DNA of 64,000 nt from Salinarimonas soli (GCF_008386575.1 NZ_VUOA01000037.1:62001-126000), one strand, 5' to 3'; positions 43,333-53,160 are shown, counted from the stretch's first letter. Notes: a model not told the origin generated them from the sequence alone. Made by a program: numbers and translations.

Positions 43333-44097
43333 ATGAACGTCCGAGTAGCCAGCGCCACGGCGGCAAAGAGCGACGCTGTCGCCGAAGCCACTGGACCGCG
43401 TCGGAAAGCCCTCGGCCTTTCGATCCTGGATCACCTCGGTACGGAACTGCGCGGCCTTTATGCGGTCGAGACGGTTCCTCTACCCGACATCCTGACCCGC
43501 CTCCTCGAGCAGCTCGGCGACAAGGCCCCGAACCTCGACGCCGATCCCCAGCTCCGCAAGGACATCGTGGCGGCCATCCCGGGGCTCCGCGCCTTCGCGA
43601 TCTCCCTGTCCGGGAACGTGGACCGGGCGGACGATCTGGTCCAGGAGACGATGCTGCGCGGCTTCGCGAACCTCGACAAGTTCCGTCCCGGCACGAGCCT
43701 TCAGGCGTGGCTCTTCACGATCCTCCGCAACCTCTTCCACAGCGAGTACCGCCGCAGGCGGCGCGAGGTGGAGGACCCCGATGGGCTGTGGGCGGGCAAG
43801 CTTGCCGTGCTGCCGGACCAGGAGCCGCACCTCAACCTGTCCGACTTCAAGAACGTCTTCGTCACCCTCTCCGACGATCAGCGCGAGGCGCTGCTTCTGG
43901 TCGGGGCCGAGGGCTTCACCTACGAGGAGGCGGCCGAGATCTGCGGCGTTCCCGTCGGAACGGTGAAGAGCCGCGTGAACCGCGCCCGCCGGCGCCTCGC
44001 CCAGCTTCTCGCCATCGACGGGGCCGAGGATCTCCAGCCCGACGAGATGATCCAGGCCGCGATCGCGAGCGGTGCGGACCGTGGGCTGAGCGGCTGA
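43333..44097 (+). CDS. EcfG-type sigma factor with NepR-like N-terminal segment
   Basis: The 254-residue form starts at ATG 43333. Residues 72-143 are EcfG-like sigma region 2 (AAIPGLRAFAISLSGNVDRA, DDLVQETMLRGFANLDKF, AWLFTILRNLFHSEYRRRRR, EVEDPDG). Residues 182-225 are region 4 (QREALLLVGAEGFTYEEAAE, VGTVKSRVNRARRRL). Ordinary EcfG proteins begin just before region 2. Here residues 28-64 read LGLSILDHLGTELRGLYAVE then PLPDILTRLLEQLGDK, which matches the NepR anti-sigma pattern (IGxxLRxxY, V-PD-xx-LLxQL). The protein would thus be a NepR-EcfG fusion, a general-stress sigma carrying its own inhibitor. PhyR and a separate NepR are not in the window. Confidence 0.88.
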   Translation: MNVRVASATAAKSDAVAEATGPRRKALGLSILDHLGTELRGLYAVETVPLPDILTRLLEQLGDKAPNLDADPQLRKDIVAAIPGLRAFAISLSGNVDRADDLVQETMLRGFANLDKFRPGTSLQAWLFTILRNLFHSEYRRRRREVEDPDGLWAGKLAVLPDQEPHLNLSDFKNVFVTLSDDQREALLLVGAEGFTYEEAAEICGVPVGTVKSRVNRARRRLAQLLAIDGAEDLQPDEMIQAAIASGADRGLSG

Positions 44098-44140
44098 CGA
44101 ACGGACGTTTGGACCGCTGAACCGATGCCTACGACTTTGA

Positions 44141-44165
44141 GGACGGCGGCGCCGCGCTGCCGTCC
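44141..44165 (+). terminator. Hairpin after the sigma factor gene
   Basis: GGACGGC (44141-44147) pairs with GCCGTCC (44159-44165), with an inner GCG/CGC extension. It lies 44 bases after the stop codon. It lacks a T-tract, so terminator function is tentative. Confidence 0.4.
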
Positions 44166-44262
44166 CGATGGCTCAAGGGCTCAGGCAAGGATGGCCAGGA
44201 GCGGCGAACTGGCTTAAGTGAGCCCAGGTTCCGGCCCCCGGGACACACCTGCGCATTGAGCC

Positions 44263-45483
44263 ATGCTCCCTTCCTCCGCCGCCGCACGCTCCCGCTTTGC
44301 CGTTTATCCGCTGCACGCGTGGGCGCTGGGCCTGGTGGCCGCTGCGATCCTGATCATCCCGACGCGAGGCTCGGTGCCATCGCTTGTCATGGCGGTGGTG
44401 ACGGTCCTTGGGATCGCAGTCCTCCTCGACGGGCGAAGCCGATCCGCCCTCTCGCCGGCCATTCGCCCGCTGGCGGCCCTGCTGGCCGCGATCGTCGCCT
44501 GGCAGGGCCTCGGCGTTCTGCTCCGGGGTGATATGAACGCCGAGGATGCGGCGGCTCTCGCAAGCTCCGTTGCCATCGTCATGCTCCTTCCGGTCGCGGC
44601 CTTGGCCGCGAGGCGCGAGGGAGCCATCGGCCGATTCCTCCTCCTCCTCTTCTCCTTTGGGCTAGCAGCGGCCGTCCTGTCGCTTGCGCTCCACCTGAAC
44701 GGGCAGCTCCATGGGGGAAATCCGATCCGCAGCATTTTGGCGGAACGCTTGGTGCCGTTCGGCAGGGCCCGTCACGCCATCCTCGGCGCCGGAGGGATCG
44801 CTGCCTCGTTCCTGGCAGGCCTCGCGCTGATACGCTCCGGCGGGCTTCGCCGCACGATCGCGTTGCCGGGGCTCGCCGTGATGGCCGCCACCCTGCTCCT
44901 GACCCAGAGCCGGGGGCCGATCATCGCGCTGGCGCTCGCCACCGTGGCGCTCCTGGCGATCGATCACGTGCCCCTCAGGCGCCGAGCCCTGGCCGCGCTC
45001 GCTTTCGCGGGGGCGTGCTTTGCTCTGCCGGTCGCCCTCGTCCTCCTGGAGCCGTGGCTGACGAGCATGGTTTGCGCAGGCGGCACGGGTGTCTGCCGTC
45101 CGTCTCAGCGGCAGGACATGTGGTATGCGCTCACGGGCATGATCCGGGAGCGGCCGTGGTTCGGCTGGGGCCCTTCCTTTCGCCTCGGCGCCGACACCGT
45201 CGGTCACGCCCATAACGGGCTTCTCGGGACGGCCTTCTTCTTCGGGCTGCCGATGGCGGCCATGTTCCTCGCCGCGTTCGGCCATGCGCTCGTGCGGGGA
45301 GCAGGCCAGGCGCGTGGGCCGGTGCGGGACTTCGTGATCGGCGGGCTATGCTTCGCGGCGGGATTCATCGGGTCCGACCTGCCGAACCCGTTCGCCTTCT
45401 TCAATACTCATTACCTCTTCCTATGGCTTCCGCTCGTCCTCGGCGTCGTCTCGGCTACCTCCGAGCAGGAAGGCCTCCCATAG
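44263..45483 (+). CDS. O-antigen ligase/polymerase family membrane protein
   Basis: The 406-residue polytopic protein has about 10-12 hydrophobic segments and one large periplasmic loop (about 265-310) with ERPWFGWGPSFRLG and VGHAHNGLLG. That is the Wzy_C/WaaL signature, with the loop His typical of ligases and polymerases. It joins or polymerises lipid-linked sugar repeats on the periplasmic side. Its last 63 bases overlap the convergent GT4 gene. It opens the polysaccharide locus. Confidence 0.85.
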   Translation: MLPSSAAARSRFAVYPLHAWALGLVAAAILIIPTRGSVPSLVMAVVTVLGIAVLLDGRSRSALSPAIRPLAALLAAIVAWQGLGVLLRGDMNAEDAAALASSVAIVMLLPVAALAARREGAIGRFLLLLFSFGLAAAVLSLALHLNGQLHGGNPIRSILAERLVPFGRARHAILGAGGIAASFLAGLALIRSGGLRRTIALPGLAVMAATLLLTQSRGPIIALALATVALLAIDHVPLRRRALAALAFAGACFALPVALVLLEPWLTSMVCAGGTGVCRPSQRQDMWYALTGMIRERPWFGWGPSFRLGADTVGHAHNGLLGTAFFFGLPMAAMFLAAFGHALVRGAGQARGPVRDFVIGGLCFAAGFIGSDLPNPFAFFNTHYLFLWLPLVLGVVSATSEQEGLP

Positions 45484-46464
45484 GCGCGCCGAGCGATCCC
45501 AAGTTAGCAGGTCGCGTTGGTGGCCCGCCCCCGCGTGCAGGAGCCGCCAGAGACTGTCGTCGCGCGCCAGATGTGCCGAAAGCGCAAGGAGCTCGCCATA
45601 GCTGTTGGCGACAAGTCCGTTGACACCGTGCTGCACCCGCTCGGAGAGGGAGCCGATGCCGAGCGTCACGACGGGCAGGCCCATGGCTTGGGCCTCGGCG
45701 GCGGCAAGGCAGAAGGTCTCGTCATGGGCGCCCGGATAGATCATCGCCCGCGCTCCGCTGTAGGCCGCCGCGAGTCCTGCCTGATCCTGCCGCGGATGGA
45801 AGACCACGCCAGCCGCACGAGCCTCCTCCGGCGTCCAGCCGACCTCCGACGCCGCCGTCCCGTAGACATGGAGCTCCGCTCGCGCCGCCCGCAACTCGCC
45901 GTTCCGCTTCCAGGCGTCCAGCGTCGGCTCCAGCCCGCGCTGGCGCTGCGACGCCCAGACGAACCGGCGGGAAGAACCGTCGGTGGGGGCGGCTTGGCGG
46001 AAGATGTCGGAGACGCCGTGCGGGATCACGGTCCGGCTTGCGAAGGGGTAGAGGCGACTCATCGCCGCTCGCGCCACCGTGCCGACGAAGACCGCGTCCG
46101 GGCGCAGCCGCACCAGCGCGCCGATGTAGCGGCGGCGGACCGCCTTCTCCAGCGCGAGCGGATTGTGCAGCCAGAGGACGCGCCGCGCCCCGGCGGGGGC
46201 GGCGCCGAGCGGGCCCGGGTCGTTGCTCGACACGAACAGGTCGGCCGGGTGCCGGCCGGCGTCGGCCAGGGGTACGTTCAGGACACCGTCGACTTCGATC
46301 GGCCCGGCCTCCTGACGTGTCGCGACCACGAGGCGGTGGCCGCGCGCGGTAAGGGCGCGAGCCAGCTCGATTGTCGTCGTCTCGATGCCCCCAAGCGCCG
46401 CAGTGCCCCAGTCGGCGAGGCTGAACCGCGTGTGCGTGGGGCAGATCAGCGTGATGCGCGCCAT
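45421..46464 (-). CDS. Glycosyltransferase family 4
   Basis: About 347 residues from ATG 46464 (MARITLICPTHTRFSLADWG). The GT-B fold is shown by GGIETTTIELARALTARGHR at the N-terminus and PGAHDETFCLAAAEAQAMGL in the C-terminal donor site (E-x7-E-like). The gene's 3' end overlaps the O-antigen ligase gene tail to tail by 63 bases, so each gene's final codons are written on the other's strand. Confidence 0.85.
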   Translation of the reverse strand: MARITLICPTHTRFSLADWGTAALGGIETTTIELARALTARGHRLVVATRQEAGPIEVDGVLNVPLADAGRHPADLFVSSNDPGPLGAAPAGARRVLWLHNPLALEKAVRRRYIGALVRLRPDAVFVGTVARAAMSRLYPFASRTVIPHGVSDIFRQAAPTDGSSRRFVWASQRQRGLEPTLDAWKRNGELRAARAELHVYGTAASEVGWTPEEARAAGVVFHPRQDQAGLAAAYSGARAMIYPGAHDETFCLAAAEAQAMGLPVVTLGIGSLSERVQHGVNGLVANSYGELLALSAHLARDDSLWRLLHAGAGHQRDLLTWDRSARLWEAFLLGGSRDDAEDERKP

Positions 46465-46545
46465 CGTTGTCCTCGTTCCCCGCCTTGACTCTCTTTCCAG
46501 GCCCATGACACGGGTGGCCCCGGATCGGAATGCGAAGCGAGGTGC

Positions 46546-47757
46546 ATGGTGGCGCGCGGGCGGGCGACATGGAAACGGATCATCGATCCGAAGACCTATC
46601 TGACCCGCGCCATGGTGGGCCTCGAGAGCATCGCGCCCGCCGTCACCGGAGCACTCGGCTACTACTCCATCCTGCAGCCCCCGTCACGTTTCGAGGCGCT
46701 CACCGAGGAGCGGGTCCCGAGTCCTCTCTTGCAGCCACGTTACGCGGCTGCCTTCGAGAACCTTTCCAAGGCGAATGTCGACACGCCGACAGGACAGGCC
46801 GGGCATGCGGGTCACAGGCAGGCCGGGGAGGGCGGTTCGCCGCTCGGACCGTTGCAGCCCCTTGAGACGCGGCGTGTCGCGGCGGTCCTCGCCGATGTCC
46901 TGGTTCCCGGGCACACGCTTCTCCCGGTCGACGGGCGGACGGGCCGATTGCTCTCGATCTATGGCGGCGGTCATGTGAACTGGGGCCGTGCCTACCCCGC
47001 ACCGGCCTCGTTGAGGCGCGCCGCGCTGCCAGGGTTCGCCTGGGCGGTGCCGAGCGTGCACAACTATTACCACCTGCTCGTCGAGCACATTCTTCCCGTC
47101 GTCGACGAGCTGATCCGGCATCGGGAGCAGTATCGTGGCGTTCCCGTCACGGTGATCGGCTCCGAGCGGCTGCCGACGGTCAGGTTCTTCCTCGGGCTGC
47201 TCGCCGACGTCGGAATCCAAGTCGACGTCGTCGAGGCGAATGCCTTCACGACGTGGTGCCCGGAACGCTACCTCTTCTGCAAGCCCGTGAGCGCGACCGT
47301 CGAGCATTTCTACGCCTATGCCGAGGCGGTCGGCATCCTGAAGGAGGCGATCGAGCGCCGGTCCGGGAGGGTGCGGCCGTCGCGCCGAATCTACATTCCC
47401 CGGACGGGAACCCGGATCCGGCGCCTCGCGACGGAAGAGGCGCTCGTCGAGCAACTGGCTGCGCGGGGCTTCGCGGCCTTCGGCGCCACATGGTCGAATA
47501 CGGCCCAACAGGTCGAGGCTTTCATGGGGGCGCGCGAGATCGTCTCCGTCCACGGCGCCGCGCTCACGAACCTCATCTGGGCGTCACCGGAGGCTCAAGT
47601 GGTCGAGCTCTTCCCCGAGAACGCCCGCAAGACCACCTACCTTCACATGGCGGCGCAGCACGGGCAGGCTTACGCCTGCGTGATCGGCGGCCCGGAGGAC
47701 GGGCGGCAAGATTTCGGGGTTCCCGTAGAACGGGTTCTCGGAACGCTCGGAGATTGA
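46546..47757 (+). CDS. Glycosyltransferase family 61 (DUF563) protein
   Basis: The 403-residue product has no signal peptide. The GT61 landmarks are VPSVHNYYHLLVEHILPVVD (conserved NYYH), RRIYIPRTGTRIR, and VSVHGAALTNLIWASPEAQV with VELFPEN near the end. Members transfer pentoses or other sugars in bacterial capsule and plant cell-wall synthesis. It diverges from the GT4 gene and converges on the CapD-type gene. Confidence 0.88.
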   Translation: MVARGRATWKRIIDPKTYLTRAMVGLESIAPAVTGALGYYSILQPPSRFEALTEERVPSPLLQPRYAAAFENLSKANVDTPTGQAGHAGHRQAGEGGSPLGPLQPLETRRVAAVLADVLVPGHTLLPVDGRTGRLLSIYGGGHVNWGRAYPAPASLRRAALPGFAWAVPSVHNYYHLLVEHILPVVDELIRHREQYRGVPVTVIGSERLPTVRFFLGLLADVGIQVDVVEANAFTTWCPERYLFCKPVSATVEHFYAYAEAVGILKEAIERRSGRVRPSRRIYIPRTGTRIRRLATEEALVEQLAARGFAAFGATWSNTAQQVEAFMGAREIVSVHGAALTNLIWASPEAQVVELFPENARKTTYLHMAAQHGQAYACVIGGPEDGRQDFGVPVERVLGTLGD

Positions 47758-47781
47758 AGCTCGCGGGCGCCCCTGGCGCCT

Positions 47782-49734
47782 TCACGATGCGAGCGGGATG
47801 ACCCGCTTCGGCGCGAAGTTGTGCTCACGGCGCCTGAAATCGGGAACGGCTTCCTCGAACAGCGCCTCGGCCGCGGCCCTGTCGCCTGCGTCGACCGCGC
47901 GCTCTAGGCCGCGCAGCCAGGCGTCGACCCGCGCCCGATCGGCGAAGACGGGTTTTGCCGCCATGACGCCATCGATCCCCGTGTCGGCCATGGGCTCGTC
48001 CCGCGCGAACAGGATTTCGTTGAGCCGCTCACCGGGACGGGCTCCCGTCACCTCGATGTCGATCTCCTGGCCGGGCTCGAAGCCGGCGAGCCGGATCATC
48101 CGCTCGGCGAGCTCGTAGATGCGCACGGGCTGGCCCATCTTCAAAACGAACACGGAAGCCCGCTCGTCCTCGTTGCGCTCGCTACGCACCCGCCCCGCTC
48201 CATTCGCGTGCGAGCCTGCCGTCAGGACGAGATCGCACGCCTCGCGGACGGTCATGAAATAGCGGACCATGTCGGGGTGGGTCACCGTCACGGGGCCGCC
48301 GCGGCCGATCTGCGCCTTGAACTTCGGCACGACGGAGCCCACGGAATTCAGCACGTTGCCGAAGCGCACCGCGATCAAGCGAACGCCATCGGGGCCGCCC
48401 TGAAGCTGCGCGTCGCGAGCCTGGACGTACATCTCGGCGAAACGTTTCGTGACCCCGAGCATCGAGACCGGCTCGATCGCCTTGTCCGTGGAGATCAGGA
48501 CGAAGATGCGCGCACCGCTCGCCACGGCGGCGTCCGCCGCATTGACGGAGCCGAGCACGTTCGTCTTCACGCCCTCGGCCCAGTCCTGCTCCAGGTAGGG
48601 GACGTGCTTCAGCGCCGCCGCGTGGAGCACCACGTCGGGGCGGAAATCCGCCATGACGGCGTAGAGGCGCGCCCGATCGCGGACGTCGGCGATGGCACCG
48701 CGAACGTGCGTCTCGCCCGTGTGAACGGTCGGCGACTCGAGGATGCGATGAAGGGATGGCTCGGAGTTCTCCACGATCAGGAGATCGCTCGCCCCGAACG
48801 CGACCGCGCGGGCGCAGATCTCGCTGCCGATCGAGCCCCCACCGCCCGTGACGAGGACGCGCTTGCCCTTGATGAAGGCTTCCAGGCGGCTGCGGTCGAT
48901 GTTCACCGTCGGGCGCAGGAGGAGATCCTCGATCTCGAGCGGGGTGATCTCGGAGTCGCGCACCCCCTCGCTGACGCTCGCCAAGCGCGCGACGGGCAGG
49001 CCGAGGCGACGAGCCTGGGCGAGCAGTTGCTCGGGATGGGCCTCGGGCGCGAGCGCGCTCGGGGCTGCCACGACGCGGCGGATCGCGACGCCGCGCTCCT
49101 GAAATTCCTCCGCCACCCGGGCGAGATCCTGAAACCCGCCAAGCACGGGAACACCGCGGATCGACTGCCCGTGGTCTGCCGAGCGGGGGGACAGGATACC
49201 TTTGGGCTGGAGCTTCCGCACCGACCCGGCTTCGATCGCGCGAAGCACGACCTCGATGTCGTGACCGCGCCCGAGCAGCAGGGTCGGGGTCGTCACGTCG
49301 GTCGCGTGCGAGCGCTGCGACTGGGAATATTTCAGGTAGCGGTAGGCCAGCCGGGGCGCACCGAGGAGGAAGCCCTGAACGAGCCAGTAGAGGGCGATAG
49401 CAATCTTGCCGAAGAAGAAGAGCCCGTAGAATTGCGGCGAGACCAGGATGTAGTCGAGGACGAGGAGCGTCAGGGCGAGGACGCTCACCGCCTTGAAAAT
49501 ATTGAACAGGTCGGGCAGTGACGCGAACCGCCATTTGGAGCGGTAGAGCGCGAAGAACCAGTAGACGAGGCCGGCATAGGCCACGAAGAACGGCAGCAGG
49601 ACGGGCAGGTGCGCGGCGCGCTCGTCGAAGTTCACGCCCTCGAAGCGCACGACGAACGTCACCACGACCGCCATAACGGTCATGGCGAGATCGTGCAGGA
49701 TGATGAGCGTTTTGCGAAGGTTGTTCTTGAACAT
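47782..49734 (-). CDS. Membrane nucleotide-sugar 4,6-dehydratase (FlaA1/CapD/WbpM type)
   Basis: The 650-residue protein has four N-terminal membrane segments (about 10-125), a Rossmann-like middle domain (150-270), and a C-terminal SDR dehydratase domain from about 290 (VLVTGGGGSIGSEICARAVA). The catalytic stretch is LISTDKAIEPVSMLGVTKRF, with Met in place of Tyr before the Lys, as usual for this family. It makes the 4-keto-6-deoxy intermediate, typically from UDP-GlcNAc, committing it to amino- or deoxysugars of surface polysaccharide. Confidence 0.93.
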   Translation of the reverse strand: MFKNNLRKTLIILHDLAMTVMAVVVTFVVRFEGVNFDERAAHLPVLLPFFVAYAGLVYWFFALYRSKWRFASLPDLFNIFKAVSVLALTLLVLDYILVSPQFYGLFFFGKIAIALYWLVQGFLLGAPRLAYRYLKYSQSQRSHATDVTTPTLLLGRGHDIEVVLRAIEAGSVRKLQPKGILSPRSADHGQSIRGVPVLGGFQDLARVAEEFQERGVAIRRVVAAPSALAPEAHPEQLLAQARRLGLPVARLASVSEGVRDSEITPLEIEDLLLRPTVNIDRSRLEAFIKGKRVLVTGGGGSIGSEICARAVAFGASDLLIVENSEPSLHRILESPTVHTGETHVRGAIADVRDRARLYAVMADFRPDVVLHAAALKHVPYLEQDWAEGVKTNVLGSVNAADAAVASGARIFVLISTDKAIEPVSMLGVTKRFAEMYVQARDAQLQGGPDGVRLIAVRFGNVLNSVGSVVPKFKAQIGRGGPVTVTHPDMVRYFMTVREACDLVLTAGSHANGAGRVRSERNEDERASVFVLKMGQPVRIYELAERMIRLAGFEPGQEIDIEVTGARPGERLNEILFARDEPMADTGIDGVMAAKPVFADRARVDAWLRGLERAVDAGDRAAAEALFEEAVPDFRRREHNFAPKRVIPLAS

Positions 49735-49878
49735 GATGCCGGCCGGATAGGGGCGGGGTATCGGTCGGAAGCGCTCGGGTTGTCAATGTCGGGACTGACG
49801 CTGACGGGAGAGGCCCCGGTGCTTCAGCTCGGCCTGTTACTGCGCGCGCGGGCCCCTGCGACGGCAAAGCGCGCTCGT

Positions 49879-50901
49879 TCAGGTCCGGTAATGGTCGCGG
49901 TACCATTCGACGAAGCGGCGCACGCCCTCGCCGACCGGGGTCGACGGCTTATAGCCCGTGAGCCCCTCGAGGAGGTCGGGTGCGGCCGATGTCGCGCGGA
50001 CGTCACCCTTCTGCATCGGGAGCATGATTCGCTCGGCCTTGAGGTCGAGGGCATCCTCCATGGCATCGATGAAGGCCAGCAGGCCGACAGGCTGCCCGCC
50101 GCCGATATTTACCACCCGGAACGGACCGGCCGGAGATAAGGAATCGAAGGCTCCACAGGGTTCGCCCGCTGCCGGAGGTGTCTCGATGAGGCGGGCGATC
50201 GCCTCGATGAGATCGTCGATATAGGTGAAGTCCCGCTCCATGCGGCCCTCGCCATAGACCTCGATCGGCTCGCCGCTCAAGGTGGCGCGGACGAACTTGA
50301 ACAGGGCCATATCGGGCCGGCCCCACGGGCCGTAGACCGTGAAGAACCGAAAGGCGGTGGTCGGCAGGCTCCAGAGATGGGCGTAGGAATGCGCCATGGC
50401 CTCCGTCGCCTTCTTGGTGGCGGCGTAGAGCGTCATCGGATAGTCGGCCCGGTCGGTCTCCCGGAACGGCATCGCCTCATTGGCGCCGTAGACGGAGCTC
50501 GTCGAGGCGAGAAGAAAATGCCTTGGCTTCAGCCGGCGAACGCCCTCCATCACGTTGAAGGTGCCGACGAGGTTGGCATCCACATAGGCGCGCGGGTTCT
50601 CCAGGGAGTAGCGCACACCCGCCTGGGCCGCGAGATGGACCACCACGTCAGGCGCGCATTCGTCGAACACGTGCTGGAGGGCCCCGTCGTCCTCGAGCAT
50701 GATCTCGTGGGCGACGAACGCGTTCGAGCGCGCCAGGACGGCATGCCGGGCCTCTTTCAAGGAGACGTCGTAATAGGGTGTCATCCCATCGACACCTGTC
50801 ACAAGCCAGCCGTCCGCCAGCAGCCGCCGGGCGAGGTGGAAGCCGATGAAGCCGGCGGTGCCGGTGATCAGGGCCTTGCGGGGCGTCGCTATGTCGGACA
50901 T
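49879..50901 (-). CDS. UDP-glucuronate 4-epimerase family NAD-dependent epimerase
   Basis: The 340-residue extended SDR has [19 protein letters not shown] (NAD site), [20 protein letters not shown], Tyr-x-x-x-Lys in [13 protein letters not shown], and [20 protein letters not shown]. The last motif and the DYDVxLK-type loop are diagnostic of UDP-GlcA to UDP-GalA epimerases (LpsL/CapI). It supplies UDP-galacturonate for acidic polysaccharide. Confidence 0.9.
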   Translation of the reverse strand: MSDIATPRKALITGTAGFIGFHLARRLLADGWLVTGVDGMTPYYDVSLKEARHAVLARSNAFVAHEIMLEDDGALQHVFDECAPDVVVHLAAQAGVRYSLENPRAYVDANLVGTFNVMEGVRRLKPRHFLLASTSSVYGANEAMPFRETDRADYPMTLYAATKKATEAMAHSYAHLWSLPTTAFRFFTVYGPWGRPDMALFKFVRATLSGEPIEVYGEGRMERDFTYIDDLIEAIARLIETPPAAGEPCGAFDSLSPAGPFRVVNIGGGQPVGLLAFIDAMEDALDLKAERIMLPMQKGDVRATSAAPDLLEGLTGYKPSTPVGEGVRRFVEWYRDHYRT

Positions 50902-50968
50902 GGGCCTCTCCGGATAGGGGCAGCGTTAGCCCCAGCCGGCCGCCCCCGCAAGCTGCTGCCTGGGGCGC

Positions 50969-52348
50969 TCAGGCCCGTTCCGCCGCGGCAAGCCGCTCGA
51001 CCGTCGCCACATAGGCGTCGGCGTCGAACTTCTTAAGCGAGGCCTTGCCCATCGAGCGCACGTTGCCGAAGACCGGCTGTGGGCCCCAGGGCCTGTCATG
51101 GAGACCGAAGATCCAGGTGACGTTGGTGAAGGAGTTGGCGTCCCGCCCGTCGAGGAAGTAGCGGTTGTTCAGGCGCAGGCACGTGTCGAAGGCTTCCTCG
51201 GGGGAGGGGGACCACTCGAGGATCTTCTTTCCCCAGTACATGCGCATGTGGTTGTGCATATAGCCCGTCTCGCGCATCTCCATCATACCGGCGTTCCAGT
51301 ACCGGTCGTGGGTCAGCCCGAGCTCGAACTGCTCGCGGGTGTAGAGGTAAGGCCGCGGGTCGGTGCGATGCGCGTCGAGGGTTTTGCGGGCCCAGCCGGG
51401 CGCCGCCTCGTAGCGGTCGTAAGCCGGCTCGTAGAAGACGTGGTTCATGGCAAGCTCGCGCCGCACCACGAGCTCCTCGACATAGGCCGCCTTGTCGTCC
51501 GCGTCGCCGGACGAGGCGCCCCGCACCTCAAGGGCGAGCCAGAGGGGAGAGACCTGGCCATAGTGGAGGTAGGGGCTCATGTGGGAAGCGGCGCCGGCCT
51601 CCGGCACGCTCCGGTTCTTCGCATAGGCCTCGAAGCCGGCGTCGAGATAGGCACGCAGGCGCTCGACCGCGGCATGCGTGCCACCCTTGAAGCGGCGAAC
51701 GGGCTTGACCGCGTGGTCGATGTCCAGGGCGGCGAGCGCCGCCGGGATGTCGCTCAGGTCGATGTCACCCCGGACCGCCAACCCGTCCGCCGGGCGGGCG
51801 ACGGGGCGTTCGTCCATGGCCTCGAAGTAGGGCTCCCAGATCCGCTTGAGCTTCGGCCGGAGCGTCCGGGCGCCGATCTCGTGCTTGGGAGAGGCGACCT
51901 CCACGGGCACCACGACATCACCCTCGACCTGGACGAGGCGCCGATCGATGCGAGCCGCGAGGCCCGCCCGCCACGCTATCTGCGGCTTGAGATAGCCGCG
52001 GTCGCAGACGACCAGAGCCGCGTGTCGTGACAGAGCCAGCGCGACCTCGTCGGGCGCGCCGCGCCGGATCACGAAGGCGATGCCCCGAGCCCGAAGGGCG
52101 CGCTCCACCTCGGCCAATCCCTCGAGCAGGAACGCATAGTGCCGGGCATTCGCTTCCGGGTAACCGTCGGTCAGGCCGAAGGCGACGAGGACGGGGAGGC
52201 CACGGCGGTTCGCCTCTTCGACGGCGAGTTCGAGGGCCGGGTTGAGGCGGGCGCGCTGCGACTGCTGCATCCAGTACAGAACATAGCGGCCATCATCCCG
52301 GGAAGGCGCCTCGTTGAGGATCTTGATGCGGGTGGGCTGAATCGTCAT
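50969..52348 (-). CDS. phr: Class II CPD photolyase
   Basis: The 459-residue protein repairs cyclobutane pyrimidine dimers using FADH- and blue light. Class II hallmarks are the C-terminal run GWARKTLDAHRTDPRPYLYT, THDRYWNAGMMEMRETGYMH, MRMYWGKKILEWSPSPEEAF, NRYFLDGRDANSFTNVTWIF and GLHDRPWGPQPVFGNVRSM. The N-terminal antenna domain starts YVLYWMQQSQRARLNPALEL. It sits inside the polysaccharide locus without an obvious functional link. Confidence 0.93.
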   Translation of the reverse strand: MTIQPTRIKILNEAPSRDDGRYVLYWMQQSQRARLNPALELAVEEANRRGLPVLVAFGLTDGYPEANARHYAFLLEGLAEVERALRARGIAFVIRRGAPDEVALALSRHAALVVCDRGYLKPQIAWRAGLAARIDRRLVQVEGDVVVPVEVASPKHEIGARTLRPKLKRIWEPYFEAMDERPVARPADGLAVRGDIDLSDIPAALAALDIDHAVKPVRRFKGGTHAAVERLRAYLDAGFEAYAKNRSVPEAGAASHMSPYLHYGQVSPLWLALEVRGASSGDADDKAAYVEELVVRRELAMNHVFYEPAYDRYEAAPGWARKTLDAHRTDPRPYLYTREQFELGLTHDRYWNAGMMEMRETGYMHNHMRMYWGKKILEWSPSPEEAFDTCLRLNNRYFLDGRDANSFTNVTWIFGLHDRPWGPQPVFGNVRSMGKASLKKFDADAYVATVERLAAAERA

Positions 52349-52428
52349 GAGCCATCTGGACCGGTGGGGCAGGGGGAGAAAGGGCGGGAAGCGAGCGCGT
52401 CAATCCGGCTACGACATCCCGCCGCAGC

Positions 52429-53160
52429 TTAGCCCTCCGCCCGCGTGCTCCAGCGGCGATAGACGAGCGGGACGAGGGCGAGCGCCGCAAGGCCCAGCAA
52501 TGCGCCGATCACCTCCGGCGTGAGCACGCCTTTGGCGGAAAAGCTCTCGCCCCGGTCAAAGACGCTGCCGAGCCCGGCCCCCACGCTCGCATAGACGACG
52601 CTCCCGGGCACGATGCCGAGGGCCGTCCCGATCACGTAGGCGCGAAGCGGCACGCCCAGGAAGGCACAGGCCAGGTTGACGACGAAGAACGGGAACAGCG
52701 GCACGATCCGCAGCACGAGGAGGTAGCTCAGCGCGTCGCGCCTGAAGCCCTCCGCCATCCGCCCGGCGGCACCGCCGACCCGTGCCCGCAATGCATCGCC
52801 GAAGGCCGTTCGCGCGACGAGAAACAGGATGGTCGCGCCGATGGTGGCCCCTACGACCGCGAGGGCCGCGCCCGTGGCCGTGCCGAACAGGAAGCCGCCC
52901 GTGACGGTGAGGATGAGGGCGCCGGGCAGCGACACGGCGATGGCGGCCGCATAGGCGCCCAGATAGGCCAGGGCGGCAAGCCCGCGATGCGCCGCCACGA
53001 AGTCGGCGAGAGCCGCCCGGTGCTCCTTGAGCGCGTCGAAGGAGATCAAGTGGTGAAGGTCGAGCGCGAGTGCGAAAGCTCCCACGAGCGCGAGCGCAAC
53101 GATGGGCAGCACGCGTTTCCGCGAGCGCCCGTGCCCCCGCGCTTCGGTCGGCTCACGCAT
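52429..53160 (-). CDS. TVP38/TMEM64 (VTT-domain) membrane protein
   Basis: The 243-residue inner-membrane protein has a basic N-terminal tail, one TM (VLPIVALALVGAFALAL) and the VTT core: LPGALILTVTGGFLFGTATG, VLRIVPLFPFFVVNLACAFL and YVIGTALGIVPGSVVYASVG. DedA/VTT proteins act as lipid scramblases or flippases, or affect membrane homeostasis. It lies upstream of the photolyase on the same strand (80-base gap), so the two may be co-transcribed. Confidence 0.9.
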   Translation of the reverse strand: MREPTEARGHGRSRKRVLPIVALALVGAFALALDLHHLISFDALKEHRAALADFVAAHRGLAALAYLGAYAAAIAVSLPGALILTVTGGFLFGTATGAALAVVGATIGATILFLVARTAFGDALRARVGGAAGRMAEGFRRDALSYLLVLRIVPLFPFFVVNLACAFLGVPLRAYVIGTALGIVPGSVVYASVGAGLGSVFDRGESFSAKGVLTPEVIGALLGLAALALVPLVYRRWSTRAEG

